A program made the position numbers and the translations under genes. From Anaerolineae bacterium (GTDB lineage Bacteria > Chloroflexota > Anaerolineae > 4572-78 > J111), in NCBI GenBank assembly GCA_023151115.1, contig JAKLJP010000009.1, positions 62,001 to 126,000 on the forward strand: a DNA stretch of 64,000 bases. The letters run 5' to 3'. Below the pieces are notes generated by a model, which was not told the DNA's origin, did no database searches, and worked only from the letters and a program-made list of their open reading frames with translations. Below, in pieces: positions 16,423-25,424 of the stretch (position 1 is its first letter; every line of letters begins with the position of its first letter).

Positions 16423-18633
16423 ATGGCAATCAGAAAATTCGTTGATACCTGTACGGAAGATATAATTAGCCAACTGGCTCAAGATGAGGCCGGCAAACGA
16501 CAGTATTATCGCCCTGTCTACTCTTTGCATAAGTGGTGGGCGCGTAGACCCGGGGCGTTATTTCGTTCGATTATCTTGCGAGCAAGTGAACCGCACAAAA
16601 AACTGTTCACAAAAGGTTATAGTTTATCTCGGGACAGCGGTTATTTTCAAGACCATAATTTAGACAATGTTATTATCCTTGACCCGTTTATGGGGGGCGG
16701 CACAACCTTAGTTGAAGCAAACCGTCTTGGCGCAAAAGTGATTGGCTGTGACCTTAATCCTGTCTCTTTTTGGGTTGTTCGTGAAACTTTAAAACCTATC
16801 AATCTGGAAAAATTAAATGGTTACTTCAAACAGTTAGAAGAAACCGCCGGAGAAAAAATCAAATCTCTCTATTGTACGACTTGTATTGATTGTAATTCTC
16901 GGGCAGAAGGACTTTATGCCTTTTGGGTACGTTATGTAAGCTGTTTGCACTGTAACCAGAATGTGTATTTATTCAAAAGAACGTTACTCAATGAAGGTTT
17001 GAGGCGAACTAAATCTATTTCTATCACTAACCCGGCAACTGTATTTTGTTCAAATTGTTTTGCGCTAAATGATTGGTCTGGCCAGGGTAATTGTGGATGT
17101 AAATCTTGCGGGCATTTATTTGACCCGAATCAAAAAACTTATGATCAAGGTTATTATAGCTGTTCACATTGCATGAAGGATAAAATTTCTCTGATTAAAA
17201 CATTAGAAACGGGTCAAAGGTTAAGGGAAAAGCTCGTTGCCATTGAGTATTGGTGTCAGAGATGCCAAAGCAGGCTATACAAGTCACCTGATGATATAGA
17301 TTTAGCAAAAATTCAGCGAATTGAAGATACTGTTGAAACATTCAAGGATGAATTAGTTTTTCCGAGGCAAAAGATTTTACCCGGTGATTCATCTGTTCGG
17401 TGGCAGCGGCATAATTATCAGTTTTACCATGAGGTCTTTAATGCTCGTCAACTTTTGGCGTTTAACTATTTAATCGAAGCCATCCGAGAGATTCCAGAGG
17501 AAGAGTATCGAAATACGTTTTATACGGCATTTTCAAATTCATTGGAATATAATAATATGATGACTCCTTATAACTATCCGCATCGCAAATTGCATCATCT
17601 CTTTAATTATCATGCGATGCCGTTAACCACTACTCCTGTAGAAAACGCGGTTTGGGGTGTTGGTGAAGAAGGGGCTGGGACATTTTCAAATTGTTATTGG
17701 CGATATGTGAAAGCAAAAGAATATTGTCAAAAGCCATTTGATAAGTTCAAAGACAAGTATAAGTCAATTCAAACTGTTTGGGCAGAAGATGAAAGAATAG
17801 CTGCCAATTTTGTTTCTTCATTTGAAGAATTAAAACAAACACCACACGGGGCTTTATTGTTTTCCGGCGATTCTGCTCATCTACCCGATATTCCTGATAA
17901 GTCCGTTGATTTTGTAGTTACCGATCCCCCCTATTTTGACAGTATTCACTACTCCGAATTGTCGAATTTCTTTTATGTATGGTTAAGCGTTCTCTTTGAC
18001 CATCACTATTTTAAGGCAGATCATGTGCCGACAGAACAAGAAGCAATTGTAAACACAAACATGAACAAGGGTGAAAAAGAATACACCCATTTGCTTCTAT
18101 CAGTATTTAAGGAGAGTGAAAGGGTCTTAAAAGATGAAGGTAAACTTATCTTTACTTTTCATCATACAAAATGGCAGGCGTGGTGGACTGTCTTAACAGC
18201 AATTGTAAAAGGTGGTTTTTGGGTAGCCGATTATTTTCCAGTAATGAGTGAATATAAAGTCAACCCGCACATTAGAAATAAACAATCCTTAGATATGGAT
18301 TTGGTTTTAGTATGTCAAAAGAAAAAGATGGAATTTGAACCTCTATCTTTAATTCCTACAGAGGTATTAGAGCGGGCGATGAACGATTTAGGCTCGCAAG
18401 TTTCAAGTAATAGCGATAATAAATTATTTTTGCATTTTATGGGTGAATTACTTAGAACTGCCAGTTCAGCACCAGAGAGTGAAAGCGTAGATTATAACTG
18501 GTTTGTTGAGGCGTTGATCCATTTTGATGATTTTCTGGCAACCGTTGAACGCCCAGAAACAGCAGATACCCAAGATATGATAAAATTTCAGCAGTTACAT
18601 TTACTTGAATCTTTTATTGAGTATGAGGAATAG
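16423..18633 (+). CDS. Large DNA methyltransferase with zinc-ribbon-like insert
   Basis: 736 residues from the ATG at 16423. The N-terminal SLHKWWARRPG motif (~34-44) and DPFMGGGTTLVEAN (~87-100, motif I) resemble DUF1156-type DNA methylases. A cysteine-rich insert (~140-290) carries at least six CxxC pairs (CTTCIDC, CLHC, CSNC, CKSC, CSHC, CQRC), probably two or more zinc ribbons. Catalytic TDPPYFDS lies at Asp501, after motif I. It should protect the host from the adjacent HaeII-like nuclease; HaeII itself is partnered by a C5 methylase, so this pairing is unusual. Confidence 0.78.
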   Translation: MAIRKFVDTCTEDIISQLAQDEAGKRQYYRPVYSLHKWWARRPGALFRSIILRASEPHKKLFTKGYSLSRDSGYFQDHNLDNVIILDPFMGGGTTLVEANRLGAKVIGCDLNPVSFWVVRETLKPINLEKLNGYFKQLEETAGEKIKSLYCTTCIDCNSRAEGLYAFWVRYVSCLHCNQNVYLFKRTLLNEGLRRTKSISITNPATVFCSNCFALNDWSGQGNCGCKSCGHLFDPNQKTYDQGYYSCSHCMKDKISLIKTLETGQRLREKLVAIEYWCQRCQSRLYKSPDDIDLAKIQRIEDTVETFKDELVFPRQKILPGDSSVRWQRHNYQFYHEVFNARQLLAFNYLIEAIREIPEEEYRNTFYTAFSNSLEYNNMMTPYNYPHRKLHHLFNYHAMPLTTTPVENAVWGVGEEGAGTFSNCYWRYVKAKEYCQKPFDKFKDKYKSIQTVWAEDERIAANFVSSFEELKQTPHGALLFSGDSAHLPDIPDKSVDFVVTDPPYFDSIHYSELSNFFYVWLSVLFDHHYFKADHVPTEQEAIVNTNMNKGEKEYTHLLLSVFKESERVLKDEGKLIFTFHHTKWQAWWTVLTAIVKGGFWVADYFPVMSEYKVNPHIRNKQSLDMDLVLVCQKKKMEFEPLSLIPTEVLERAMNDLGSQVSSNSDNKLFLHFMGELLRTASSAPESESVDYNWFVEALIHFDDFLATVERPETADTQDMIKFQQLHLLESFIEYEE

Positions 18634-18710
18634 ACTACCTGACAATGCCTCTGGTCGCCCAATAAGGCGCAACCGGTTGTCATAAAGCGTTTATTTTAGC
18701 CGATAAACCC

Positions 18711-19856
18711 ATGGCTAACTATCCCGAACTTATCTACTGGCTGGCCCTCCTTAACGAGAGCCGCCTGAAATTGAATCTGGTCAAACCGATCATCCAGCAG
18801 TGGTCTTTTGGTGAAAACCGCAGCCTGGCCGAACTGTTTGAGCTGTCACCCTGGGAATGGTCCACCCGTTTTGGCCTGAGCGACGAGGACGCTAACCGGG
18901 CTGTAGCGGCGGCTGCACGGCTGGACAAGCAGGCCGCGCTGGTGGCGCAGTGGCAGGGCCAAAAAGTCGAACCGCTCATTCGGACCGACCCGCGCTACCC
19001 CAAACGCCTGATCGCCACCCTGCCGGCAGCCAAGCAGCCCTTGATCCTGTGGGCGCGGGGCAATTTGAACTTGCTCAACGAGCCGGGGGTGGCCGTGCTG
19101 GGCAGTCACCCCCCCGACGAAGCCATGACCGAACTGATCCAGGAGGTGATGCAAACCCTGGCGGCGGAAGAGATTAACCTGGTCAGCGGCTATGGCCGCG
19201 GCCTGGACCGGGCTACGTTTGAGGCCATGGTCGTCACCCCTAACGGGCGGGCCGTGGTGGTTTTGCCGATGGGCTTGAGCGCCTTTGCCAAATCCACCAC
19301 CAAATTGGAGACGGTGATTACCCAGGGACGAGTTGTGCTGATCAGCCCCTTTGCCCCGGACACGCCTTTTCAGGAAAAGCTGGCCGAGGCCCGCAACCTG
19401 TTGATTGACCACCTGGCCCTGACCCTGCTCATCCCCCACCCTGACGAGGACGCCCAGGCGCGGGCTATGGCAGCCCTGGAGCGGGGCCTGCCCGTTTTTG
19501 TCAGCCTGAATGACACTGCCGGCAACCGCGCTTTGATTGACGGCGGGGCCTATCTGCTCACCGACGCCGGCGAGGTGGTCGAAATGGTCCAGCAGGCCAT
19601 TATTGATACCGTTTTTGTCGAAGAAGCCCCGCCGCCCCCTATGGGGCAGCCCGCCACCGCCCCGGACCCGGCGGCGAGCCCTCCCATCAGCGACGCCGAC
19701 TTCAATCTCCCGGTCGAGGAGGTTGAGCCGATTGACAGCGAAGAAGCCCTGGAAATTCTCTCGCTGGGCGGCAATGTGCCGGAGATTTTGCGGAAACGGC
19801 TGAAGAAAGAGGATGGGGGCGACGCAGAGCGGGCGAAGAAGAAGGGGAAGAAGTAA
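18711..19856 (+). CDS. DprA-like DNA-processing protein, divergent
   Basis: 381 residues. A helical N-terminal part (~1-75) precedes a Rossmann fold as in DprA/Smf: PLIRTDPRYPKRL (~89), GVAVLGSHPP (~130), and INLVSGYGRGLDRATFEA (~160) in place of the usual SGxAxGID. The core lies near 90-290. The C-terminal ~85 residues are Pro-, Glu- and Lys-rich rather than a winged helix. DprA loads RecA on incoming single-stranded DNA; with GSR changed to GSH and the GID motif altered, conservation of that role is uncertain. Confidence 0.68.
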   Translation: MANYPELIYWLALLNESRLKLNLVKPIIQQWSFGENRSLAELFELSPWEWSTRFGLSDEDANRAVAAAARLDKQAALVAQWQGQKVEPLIRTDPRYPKRLIATLPAAKQPLILWARGNLNLLNEPGVAVLGSHPPDEAMTELIQEVMQTLAAEEINLVSGYGRGLDRATFEAMVVTPNGRAVVVLPMGLSAFAKSTTKLETVITQGRVVLISPFAPDTPFQEKLAEARNLLIDHLALTLLIPHPDEDAQARAMAALERGLPVFVSLNDTAGNRALIDGGAYLLTDAGEVVEMVQQAIIDTVFVEEAPPPPMGQPATAPDPAASPPISDADFNLPVEEVEPIDSEEALEILSLGGNVPEILRKRLKKEDGGDAERAKKKGKK

Positions 19857-19983
19857 CGAGATAACGTTCATCAGGCAGCTCCATATCAAGAAACAATGGA
19901 TGCTCTCAGCGCCAGACTCCTTTATGAAACAAGGTTCAGCGGCTAAAACCGCGCGATAAAATAATTACTCATTTGATAGCGGG

Positions 19984-20012
19984 CTGACTAAATCCTCATT
20001 TTTTGATATAAT
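19984..20012 (+). promoter_or_regulatory. Promoter of the YefM/YoeB operon
   Basis: CTGACT (19984-19989), 17-base spacer, perfect TATAAT (20007-20012), 38 bases before the antitoxin ATG. Confidence 0.65.
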
Positions 20013-20050
20013 TAGCTTGCAGTGTATTTCTAGAGTATAAAGGTGATCAG

Positions 20051-20305
20051 ATGAATGCGGTAACTATTACTGAAGCTAAAGCCAATTTGGAGCAGATTAT
20101 TGAGCAGGTTATTGCTGACGTGGAACCTACTATTGTCAGCACCGATACAGGGCAGCAAATTGTGCTCTTACCGCTTGAGGAATTTAATGCCTGGAAAGAA
20201 ACGCTCTACCTGTTGTCCAATCCTTTTAACGCCGAACATTTGCGACAATCAATTATAGAAGCACAGACGGGTAAAACGGTCGAGCGAGCGTTAATTGAGG
20301 AATGA
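20051..20305 (+). CDS. Phd/YefM-family antitoxin
   Basis: 84 residues with an AGGTGA ribosome-binding site. The N-terminus (MNAVTITEAKANLEQIIEQV) is the typical YefM/Phd DNA-binding fold start, followed by TIVSTDTGQQIVLLPLEEFNAWKETLYLLS. The C-terminal ~25 residues would wrap the toxin. It normally neutralises YoeB by direct binding and represses the operon. Overlaps the toxin start by 4 bases (ATGA). Confidence 0.9.
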   Translation: MNAVTITEAKANLEQIIEQVIADVEPTIVSTDTGQQIVLLPLEEFNAWKETLYLLSNPFNAEHLRQSIIEAQTGKTVERALIEE

Positions 20306-20562
20306 AGTTAGTTTTTACCGAGTCAGCCTGGAATGATTATTTGTGGTTTCAAGAGAACGACCGTCGGCTCTTAAAACGCATTAATAGCCTCATTAAAGAG
20401 GCACAGCGGACCCCTTCTGAGGGTATAGGCAAACCAGAACGATTAAAGGCGAATTTGTCAGGGTATTGGTCAAGACGGATAAACGAAGAACATCGGTTAG
20501 TCTATGGGGTTACGGACACGGAATTAGTCATTATCTCCTGCCGGTTTCATTATCAGAAATAA
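20302..20562 (+). CDS. yoeB: YoeB/Txe-family mRNA interferase toxin
   Basis: 86 residues, RelE superfamily. The family-defining stretches are intact: ESAWNDYLWFQENDRR, GIGKPERLK, LSGYWSRRINEEHRLVY (with the catalytic Glu and Arg region) and the C-terminal CRFHYQK with catalytic His. YoeB cleaves mRNA at the ribosomal A site. Full length with all catalytic residues, so probably functional. Followed within 20 bases by a hairpin terminator. Confidence 0.92.
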   Translation: MKLVFTESAWNDYLWFQENDRRLLKRINSLIKEAQRTPSEGIGKPERLKANLSGYWSRRINEEHRLVYGVTDTELVIISCRFHYQK

Positions 20563-20581
20563 ATAGGCGCAGCGTAAAAAG

Positions 20582-20623
20582 AAGAAGCCCGGCAAAGCGT
20601 TTTCCCTGCTGGGCTTCTTTTCA
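20582..20623 (+). terminator. Intrinsic terminator after yoeB
   Basis: AAGAAGCCC (20582-20590) pairs with GGGCTTCTT (20611-20619), extended by GGCA/TGCT, followed by a short T-rich tail. Confidence 0.75.
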
Positions 20624-20649
20624 TAAATACAGCGGATATTTCACACCCT

Positions 20650-20690
20650 TTTTCTTTCATTGCCAAACTCAGTTTGGCAATGAAAGAAAA
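20650..20690. repeat. Perfect 41-bp palindrome between convergent genes
   Basis: Twenty bases (20650-20669, starting TTTTCTTTCATTGCC) are the exact complement of 20671-20690, with a single C at the centre. It lies between yoeB (+) and acs (-). It could terminate either strand or extrude as a cruciform. Confidence 0.85.
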
Positions 20691-20727
20691 GAGTTCAAAC
20701 TTCCAGCCTTCCAGCCTTCCCCTTTTT

Positions 20728-22833
20728 TTACTCCTGCCCAAACCGCTTCAAATCCTCCGGCCCGTCCTGCTGGACGGCCACCGGCTCGTCACCCTGCACC
20801 ATTTTACGCACCTGCTCGACCACTTCCGGGTTGGCCAGGGTGGTCACATCGCCCACGTTCATGTTGTTAGAAACGGCGGCCAGCACCCGGCGCATAATTT
20901 TGCCGGAGCGAGTCTTGGGCATGTCGGGCACAATAAAGACGTGCTTGGGCTTGGCGATTTTGCCGATGGTCTCGGCAATGGCGTTTTCGACCTTCTTTTC
21001 GATTTCCTTGCTGGCGCTGTAACCCGGCTTGAGCGAGACATAAATATCCGGTACGCGGCCCTTGACCTCGTCCACGCGGGGCACTACGGCGGCTTCGGCA
21101 ATTTCGGGCACGGCCAGGCAGGCCGACTCCAGCTCTTTGGTTCCCAGGCGGTGGCCGGCCACGTTGATCACGTCGTCAATGCGGCCCAAAATGCGGAAGT
21201 AGCCATCTTTGGCCTGCATGGCCGCATCGCCGGGCAGGTAGGGCCAATCGCGCCAATCTTTGCTTTCAGGGTTTTTGCAGTAGCGGGCGTAATAGGTTGA
21301 GACATAGCGGTTGCGGTCGCCCCAGATGGTCTGAAAGCCGCCTGGCCAGGGATTGCGAATGCAGATGTTCCCGGCTTTGTTCGAGCCGGCGGGAACCTCG
21401 TTACCTTCGTCGTCGTAAATAACCGGGTGGATACCGGGCATGGCCGGGCCGGCGCTGCCGGGTTTCATCGGTTGAAGGGCCGGCATGGTGGTGCAGAGGA
21501 AGCCGCCGGTTTCGGTTTGCCACCAGGTATCCACAATCGCCGCCTCGTCTTTGCCGACCACGTGATAGTACCAGCGCCACACTTCCGGCTCAATCGGCTC
21601 GCCGACAGTGGTCATGTGCTTGAAGTGGTAGTTATACTTTTGCGGCTCGTCGGGGCCGGCTTTGCGCAGCATGCGGATGGTGGTGGGGGCGGTATGGAAA
21701 ATATTGACATTCAACCGCTCGGCGATGCGCCATGCTCGCCCGGCGTCGGGGTAGGTCGGTACGCCTTCAAAAAGAACGCTGGTGGCCGCCAGGGAGAGCG
21801 GGCCGTAAACAATGTAGGAGTGGCCGGTAATCCAGCCGATGTCGGCCATGCACCAGTAAACATCTTCGGGGTGGATGTCTTGCACATATTTGGAGGTAGC
21901 GGTCACATAGGCCAGGTAGCCGCCGGTGCCGTGCTGGCAGCCTTTGGGCCGCCCGGTGGTGCCGCTGGTATACATCAAAAAGAGGGGGGCTTCGGCGGGC
22001 ATGGGCACGGGGTCAATCCGTTTGCCGCGATACTGCTTGAGCAGGTCATTGACAATAAAATCGCGCCCTTCGACCAGCAGGGTTTTGCTGGAATATTTGC
22101 CGGGATAGCGCTGCCAGACCAACACCTTTTCCACCGCGTGTCCTTCTTCATCGGCCACACGCACGGCTTCGTCGGCTTTGTCTTTGTGTTCCAGCAGGCT
22201 GCCGCTGCGGTAATAGGCGTCCATCGTAATCAACAGCCGGCTGGTTGAGTCAGAAATGCGCTCGCCGCAGGCCCGGCCGCTGAACCCGGCAAATACCACC
22301 GAGTGAATCACCCCCAGCCGGGCGCAGGCCAGCATCGTGACCGGCAGTTCGGGGGTCATGGGCATGTGGATGGTTACCCGATCGCCGGCTTTGAGGCCGC
22401 AAAAATCCTGCAACAGCGCAGCCATCTCGTTGACCCGCACATAAAGTTCCTGGTAAGTAATGGGCAGGTGCGGCTCTTCTTCCGGCTCCGGCACAAAAAT
22501 GAAAGCTGCCTTGTTTTTGTATTTTTTCAGGTGGCGGTCAACACAGTTGTAAGAGGCATTAATTTTGCCGCCGACAAACCATTTCCAGCACGGCGCATCG
22601 CTGGTATCGAGGGTGGTGTGCCAGTACTGGTACCAATCCAGCATGTCGGCATACTCTTTGAAACATTCAGGGAAGTTGTCCAGGCTCATGCGGTCGTAAA
22701 TGGTGGGGTCGGTCATATTGGCCTGGGCAATAAATTGACTCGACGGAGGAAAATACTCCTCTTCCTGCCAGTGAACGGCAATCTGAGCCTCGCTCACATC
22801 CAACCCTTCTTTTTCTTTGTCACTCATAGACAT
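20728..22833 (-). CDS. acs: Acetyl-CoA synthetase (AMP-forming)
   Basis: 701 residues; start follows GGAGG. It activates acetate with ATP via acetyl-AMP. Features: acetyl-CoA synthetase N-terminal segment (~35-95), adenylation motif YTSGTTGRPKG (~295), HGTGGYL, WCMADIGWITGHSY (~330), WWQTETGG (~440), GRIDDVINVAGHRLGTKE (~550) and C-terminal PKTRSGKIMRR whose Lys is the usual acetylation site. The ~60-residue longer N-terminus than E. coli Acs is mild. Two direct repeats lie upstream (22911-23003). Confidence 0.93.
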   Translation of the reverse strand: MSMSDKEKEGLDVSEAQIAVHWQEEEYFPPSSQFIAQANMTDPTIYDRMSLDNFPECFKEYADMLDWYQYWHTTLDTSDAPCWKWFVGGKINASYNCVDRHLKKYKNKAAFIFVPEPEEEPHLPITYQELYVRVNEMAALLQDFCGLKAGDRVTIHMPMTPELPVTMLACARLGVIHSVVFAGFSGRACGERISDSTSRLLITMDAYYRSGSLLEHKDKADEAVRVADEEGHAVEKVLVWQRYPGKYSSKTLLVEGRDFIVNDLLKQYRGKRIDPVPMPAEAPLFLMYTSGTTGRPKGCQHGTGGYLAYVTATSKYVQDIHPEDVYWCMADIGWITGHSYIVYGPLSLAATSVLFEGVPTYPDAGRAWRIAERLNVNIFHTAPTTIRMLRKAGPDEPQKYNYHFKHMTTVGEPIEPEVWRWYYHVVGKDEAAIVDTWWQTETGGFLCTTMPALQPMKPGSAGPAMPGIHPVIYDDEGNEVPAGSNKAGNICIRNPWPGGFQTIWGDRNRYVSTYYARYCKNPESKDWRDWPYLPGDAAMQAKDGYFRILGRIDDVINVAGHRLGTKELESACLAVPEIAEAAVVPRVDEVKGRVPDIYVSLKPGYSASKEIEKKVENAIAETIGKIAKPKHVFIVPDMPKTRSGKIMRRVLAAVSNNMNVGDVTTLANPEVVEQVRKMVQGDEPVAVQQDGPEDLKRFGQE

Positions 22834-22910
22834 TGCCTCCTACATTGGATATTTTTAGATTTTTTATCGGCTTTGATTGGGGGGAGGAAATTCGCACCGG
22901 TTTGTGACCC

Positions 22911-23003
22911 TATGATAATAGCTTCTCTGGCTGGATGCAAATAACGCCAAAAAAATTGGCATACAGATACCCCCTGCTGTTATGATAACAGCTTTTGTCA
23001 CTG
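22911..23003. promoter_or_regulatory. Direct repeats upstream of acs, candidate operator
   Basis: TATGATAATAGCTTCT... (22911-22933) and TATGATAACAGCTTTT... (22981-23003) match at 18 of 23 positions, 70 bases apart. The second overlaps a palindrome GCTGTTAT-G-ATAACAGC (22976-22992). A GCCAA/TTGGC hairpin lies between them and ACCCT/AGGGT (23011-23023) just after. This is the upstream side of acs (start 22833). Confidence 0.5.
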
Positions 23004-23164
23004 CTGTCGTCACCCTAAAAGGGTAAAAGAATCTCACCCCTACGGGGGAAAATTTTTATCTTAAAATGGTGACATTCAACACTGGATTTAGCCAGGTTGA
23101 TTGGGTATACTATCAGCAGTAAACAGTAATCAATGAACAGTATTCAGACTGTTTACTGATGACT

Positions 23165-23245
23165 CAATGTCGTTAAGTTAGTGTAGTTTAGCCCCTTGTG
23201 GGCGGGCACGAGGCCCTATGCTACGGCCTTAACTTAATGACATTG
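23165..23245. mobile_element. MITE-like element, family copy A
   Basis: Inverted arms CAATGTCGTTAAGTTA (23165-23180) and 23230-23245 (15 of 16 pair) enclose a core GTAGTTTAGCCCCTTGTG...CCCTATGCTAC. Flanks ACTGATGACT (23155-23164) and ACTGATCACT (23246-23255) are a 9/10 direct repeat. Copies at 53288-53366 and 61527-61616. Confidence 0.8.
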
Positions 23246-23266
23246 ACTGATCACTGCGCTTTCTCA

Positions 23267-23464
23267 GGAGTGTTCACGAGCCAGAGCGCGCCACCGATGA
23301 TGAAAATGGAGTCCAAAGCTTGCTTTGCTTTTTTGGCAAACCAAGGTTTGCACTCCAGTCTATTTTCGAAGGAGTCATCACGAGCCTGACGGTACACCAC
23401 CGATGATGAAAATGGAGTCCAAAAGCTATGCTTTTGGACTCCGGCAAAGCTATTTTCGAAGGAG
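23267..23464 (+). repeat. Hairpin-bearing tandem array, locus 1 (upstream of acetyl-CoA hydrolase)
   Basis: Two ~104-base units, beginning CACGAG at 23275 and 23379. Each runs CACGAG..., CCACCGATGATGAAAAT, a variable hairpin, then CTATTTTCGAAGGAG. The GAAAAT and ATTTTC words pair and close the hairpin. Payload hairpins are 23308-23356 (GGAGT.../ACTCC) and 23414-23442 (GGAGTCCAAAAGC, loop TAT, exact complement). The last GGAG (23461-23464) is the Shine-Dalgarno of the gene at 23471. A ~108-base stretch is nearly identical to 38358-38467. Confidence 0.8.
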
Positions 23465-23470
23465 AACTTC

Positions 23471-25387
23471 ATGGATTCATACAATCCCCAGCAAAAACTG
23501 GAAGAGTTAAAAAAGGCTTATCCCGATAAATTTGCTTCGGAAAACCGCATATTTAAACACATCCGGCGGGGCGACCGAATTTTTATCAGCACCGGCTGCG
23601 GCCATCCCCAATACCTCGTTCTGGCCCTGATTAATTATCTGGCCTCTCATCCAGGCGAACTTTTCGATGCCGAAGTTTTCCAGATGTGGAGTTTGGGCAT
23701 GGCCCCCTACGCCCACCCCAAGTTTAAGCATCACTTCCGGCATAACTCTTTTTTTATCGGCGATACCACCCGCGAAGCGGTCAATCAGGGCCTGGCCGAC
23801 TATACCCCTATTTTTTTATCCCAAACGCCTAATCTTTTCTATCGTAAACTGGTCCCCATCGAAGTAGCCCTGATCCAGACCTCGCTGCCTGATGAGCACG
23901 GCTATATGAGCTTGGGGGTCAGCGTAGATATCACTAAAGCGGCCATCGAGAACGCACCCCTGGTCATTGCCCAGGTCAACGCTGCCATGCCCCGCGTGCA
24001 TGGGGATGGCTTTATCCATATTGAAGATGTAAATTACCTCATTCCTTACGATGAACCCTTGTTAGAATATACGGCTGAGGTAGACGACGAAGAGGTAGTG
24101 GCCCAAATCGGCAAATACACTTCCCGGCTGATTCAGGATGGCGACACTCTGCAAATTGGCTACGGCAGCACTCCCAACGCGATTTTGCCCTACCTGAAGG
24201 ATAAAAAACATTTGGGTCTCCACACCGAATTGTTAACCGACGGTATTGTTGAGTTGATGAAAGCGGGTGTAATTGATAACCGTCAGAAAACCGCCAACCG
24301 GGGCCGGGCAGTGGCGACTTTCTGTATGGGGTCCAAAGCAACTTATGACTATATTCACGATAACCCGGCCATTGAATTTAGGACCGCCGACTACACCAAC
24401 AATCCCCTGGTGATTGCCCGGCACGATCACATGGTGGCCATCAACAGCGCTCTTGAAATAGATTTGACCGGCCAAGTCACTGCCGAAACCATTGGCCGGA
24501 CATTCTTCCGGGGCATCGGCGGCCACGCCGATTTTATGCGCGGGGCTATTTTGGCCCGCTACGGCAAAACGATTATCACCGTGCCGTCCACGGCCCAGGG
24601 CGATACGATTTCGAGAATTGTCCCTTTTCTTAGCGAGGGCGCCGGTGTAACGCTCAATCGGGGCGACATTCACTACGTGGTGACTGAATATGGCATTGCT
24701 TATCTGCACGGCAAAAGCCTCAGAGAGCGAGCCATGGAACTGATTGCCATTGCCCACCCCAAATTTAGACCCTGGCTGATTGAAGAGGCCAAGAAACGCA
24801 ACCTGATCTATCAAGATCAGGCCTTTATCCCCGGTGAAAAAGGGGAATACCCGGCAGAATTAGAAACCTATCGCACCACCAAAACCGGGCTGGAAATCTT
24901 TTTAAGGCCGGCCAAAATCAGCGACGAGCCTTTGCTCAAGGAATTCTTTTATGCTTGTTCCGATGAAAGCCTCTATCGCCGTTTTATGTCTATGCTAAAG
25001 GGCATGCCCCACGAAAAGTTACAGAAATTTGCTGTGGTAGATTACACTCAAACTATGCACATTCTGGCCATAATAAAAGAAGGCGAAGAAAAGGAAAATG
25101 TCGTCGGCATCGGCCAGTACACCATTGATGAAACAACCCATACCGCCGATATTGCCTTTGCCGTGCTGGATAGTTACCAGGGCCAGGGCATTGGCACCGA
25201 ATTGCTCAAATACCTTACCCTTTTAGCCAAAAAACAAGGCTTGCTCGGTTTCACCGCCGATGTACTCTTCGACAATATCAGCATGATCCGCGTGTTTGAA
25301 AAGATGGGGTTTGAGACCAAAAAACAGTTTGACTCCGGCGTGTACCGGCTGACGATGATGTTTAGAGACGCAAAAAATGGGCGATAA
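23471..25387 (+). CDS. Acetyl-CoA hydrolase/CoA-transferase fused to GNAT acetyltransferase
   Basis: 638 residues. ~1-445 is an acetyl-CoA hydrolase/4-hydroxybutyrate CoA-transferase-type protein: RIFISTGCGHPQYL, GYGSTPNAIL (~235), and the C-terminal half with FFRGIGGHADFMRGA and VTEYGIAYLHGKSLRERA (~410). ~475-635 is a GNAT domain (IAFAVLDSYQGQGIGTELLKY, DNISMIRVFEKMGF). It would move or hydrolyse acyl-CoA while the GNAT part senses or uses acetyl-CoA, for example to acetylate Acs; that link is inferred. Its ribosome-binding site is the end of the tandem array. Confidence 0.87.
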   Translation: MDSYNPQQKLEELKKAYPDKFASENRIFKHIRRGDRIFISTGCGHPQYLVLALINYLASHPGELFDAEVFQMWSLGMAPYAHPKFKHHFRHNSFFIGDTTREAVNQGLADYTPIFLSQTPNLFYRKLVPIEVALIQTSLPDEHGYMSLGVSVDITKAAIENAPLVIAQVNAAMPRVHGDGFIHIEDVNYLIPYDEPLLEYTAEVDDEEVVAQIGKYTSRLIQDGDTLQIGYGSTPNAILPYLKDKKHLGLHTELLTDGIVELMKAGVIDNRQKTANRGRAVATFCMGSKATYDYIHDNPAIEFRTADYTNNPLVIARHDHMVAINSALEIDLTGQVTAETIGRTFFRGIGGHADFMRGAILARYGKTIITVPSTAQGDTISRIVPFLSEGAGVTLNRGDIHYVVTEYGIAYLHGKSLRERAMELIAIAHPKFRPWLIEEAKKRNLIYQDQAFIPGEKGEYPAELETYRTTKTGLEIFLRPAKISDEPLLKEFFYACSDESLYRRFMSMLKGMPHEKLQKFAVVDYTQTMHILAIIKEGEEKENVVGIGQYTIDETTHTADIAFAVLDSYQGQGIGTELLKYLTLLAKKQGLLGFTADVLFDNISMIRVFEKMGFETKKQFDSGVYRLTMMFRDAKNGR

Positions 25388-25396
25388 GAATTTGGG

Positions 25397-25424
25397 TAGG
25401 GGCATGGCCTCGCGCCTGCCCCTA
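25397..25424. terminator. Hairpin downstream of the acetyl-CoA hydrolase gene
   Basis: TAGGGGCA (25397-25404) pairs with TGCCCCTA (25417-25424) over a 12-base loop, ten bases after the stop codon. No T-tract follows. The rest of the spacer to 25641 carries AT-rich sequence without a promoter I can defend. Confidence 0.5.

Noticed and set aside
20728..22944. Long open frames on the strand opposite acs
   Set aside because: They are shadows of a high-GC coding gene; composition is low-complexity and they lack start signals and family motifs.
23267..23464. Hammerhead ribozyme in the array (CGATGA...GAA core)
   Set aside because: The core has C in place of the invariant U, GAAG rather than GAAA, and no stem I complement is present.
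23198..23510. Two small + strand frames starting at ATGATGAAAATGG in the tandem array
   Set aside because: They consist only of repeat units; the array's conserved pairing explains the sequence better than a peptide.
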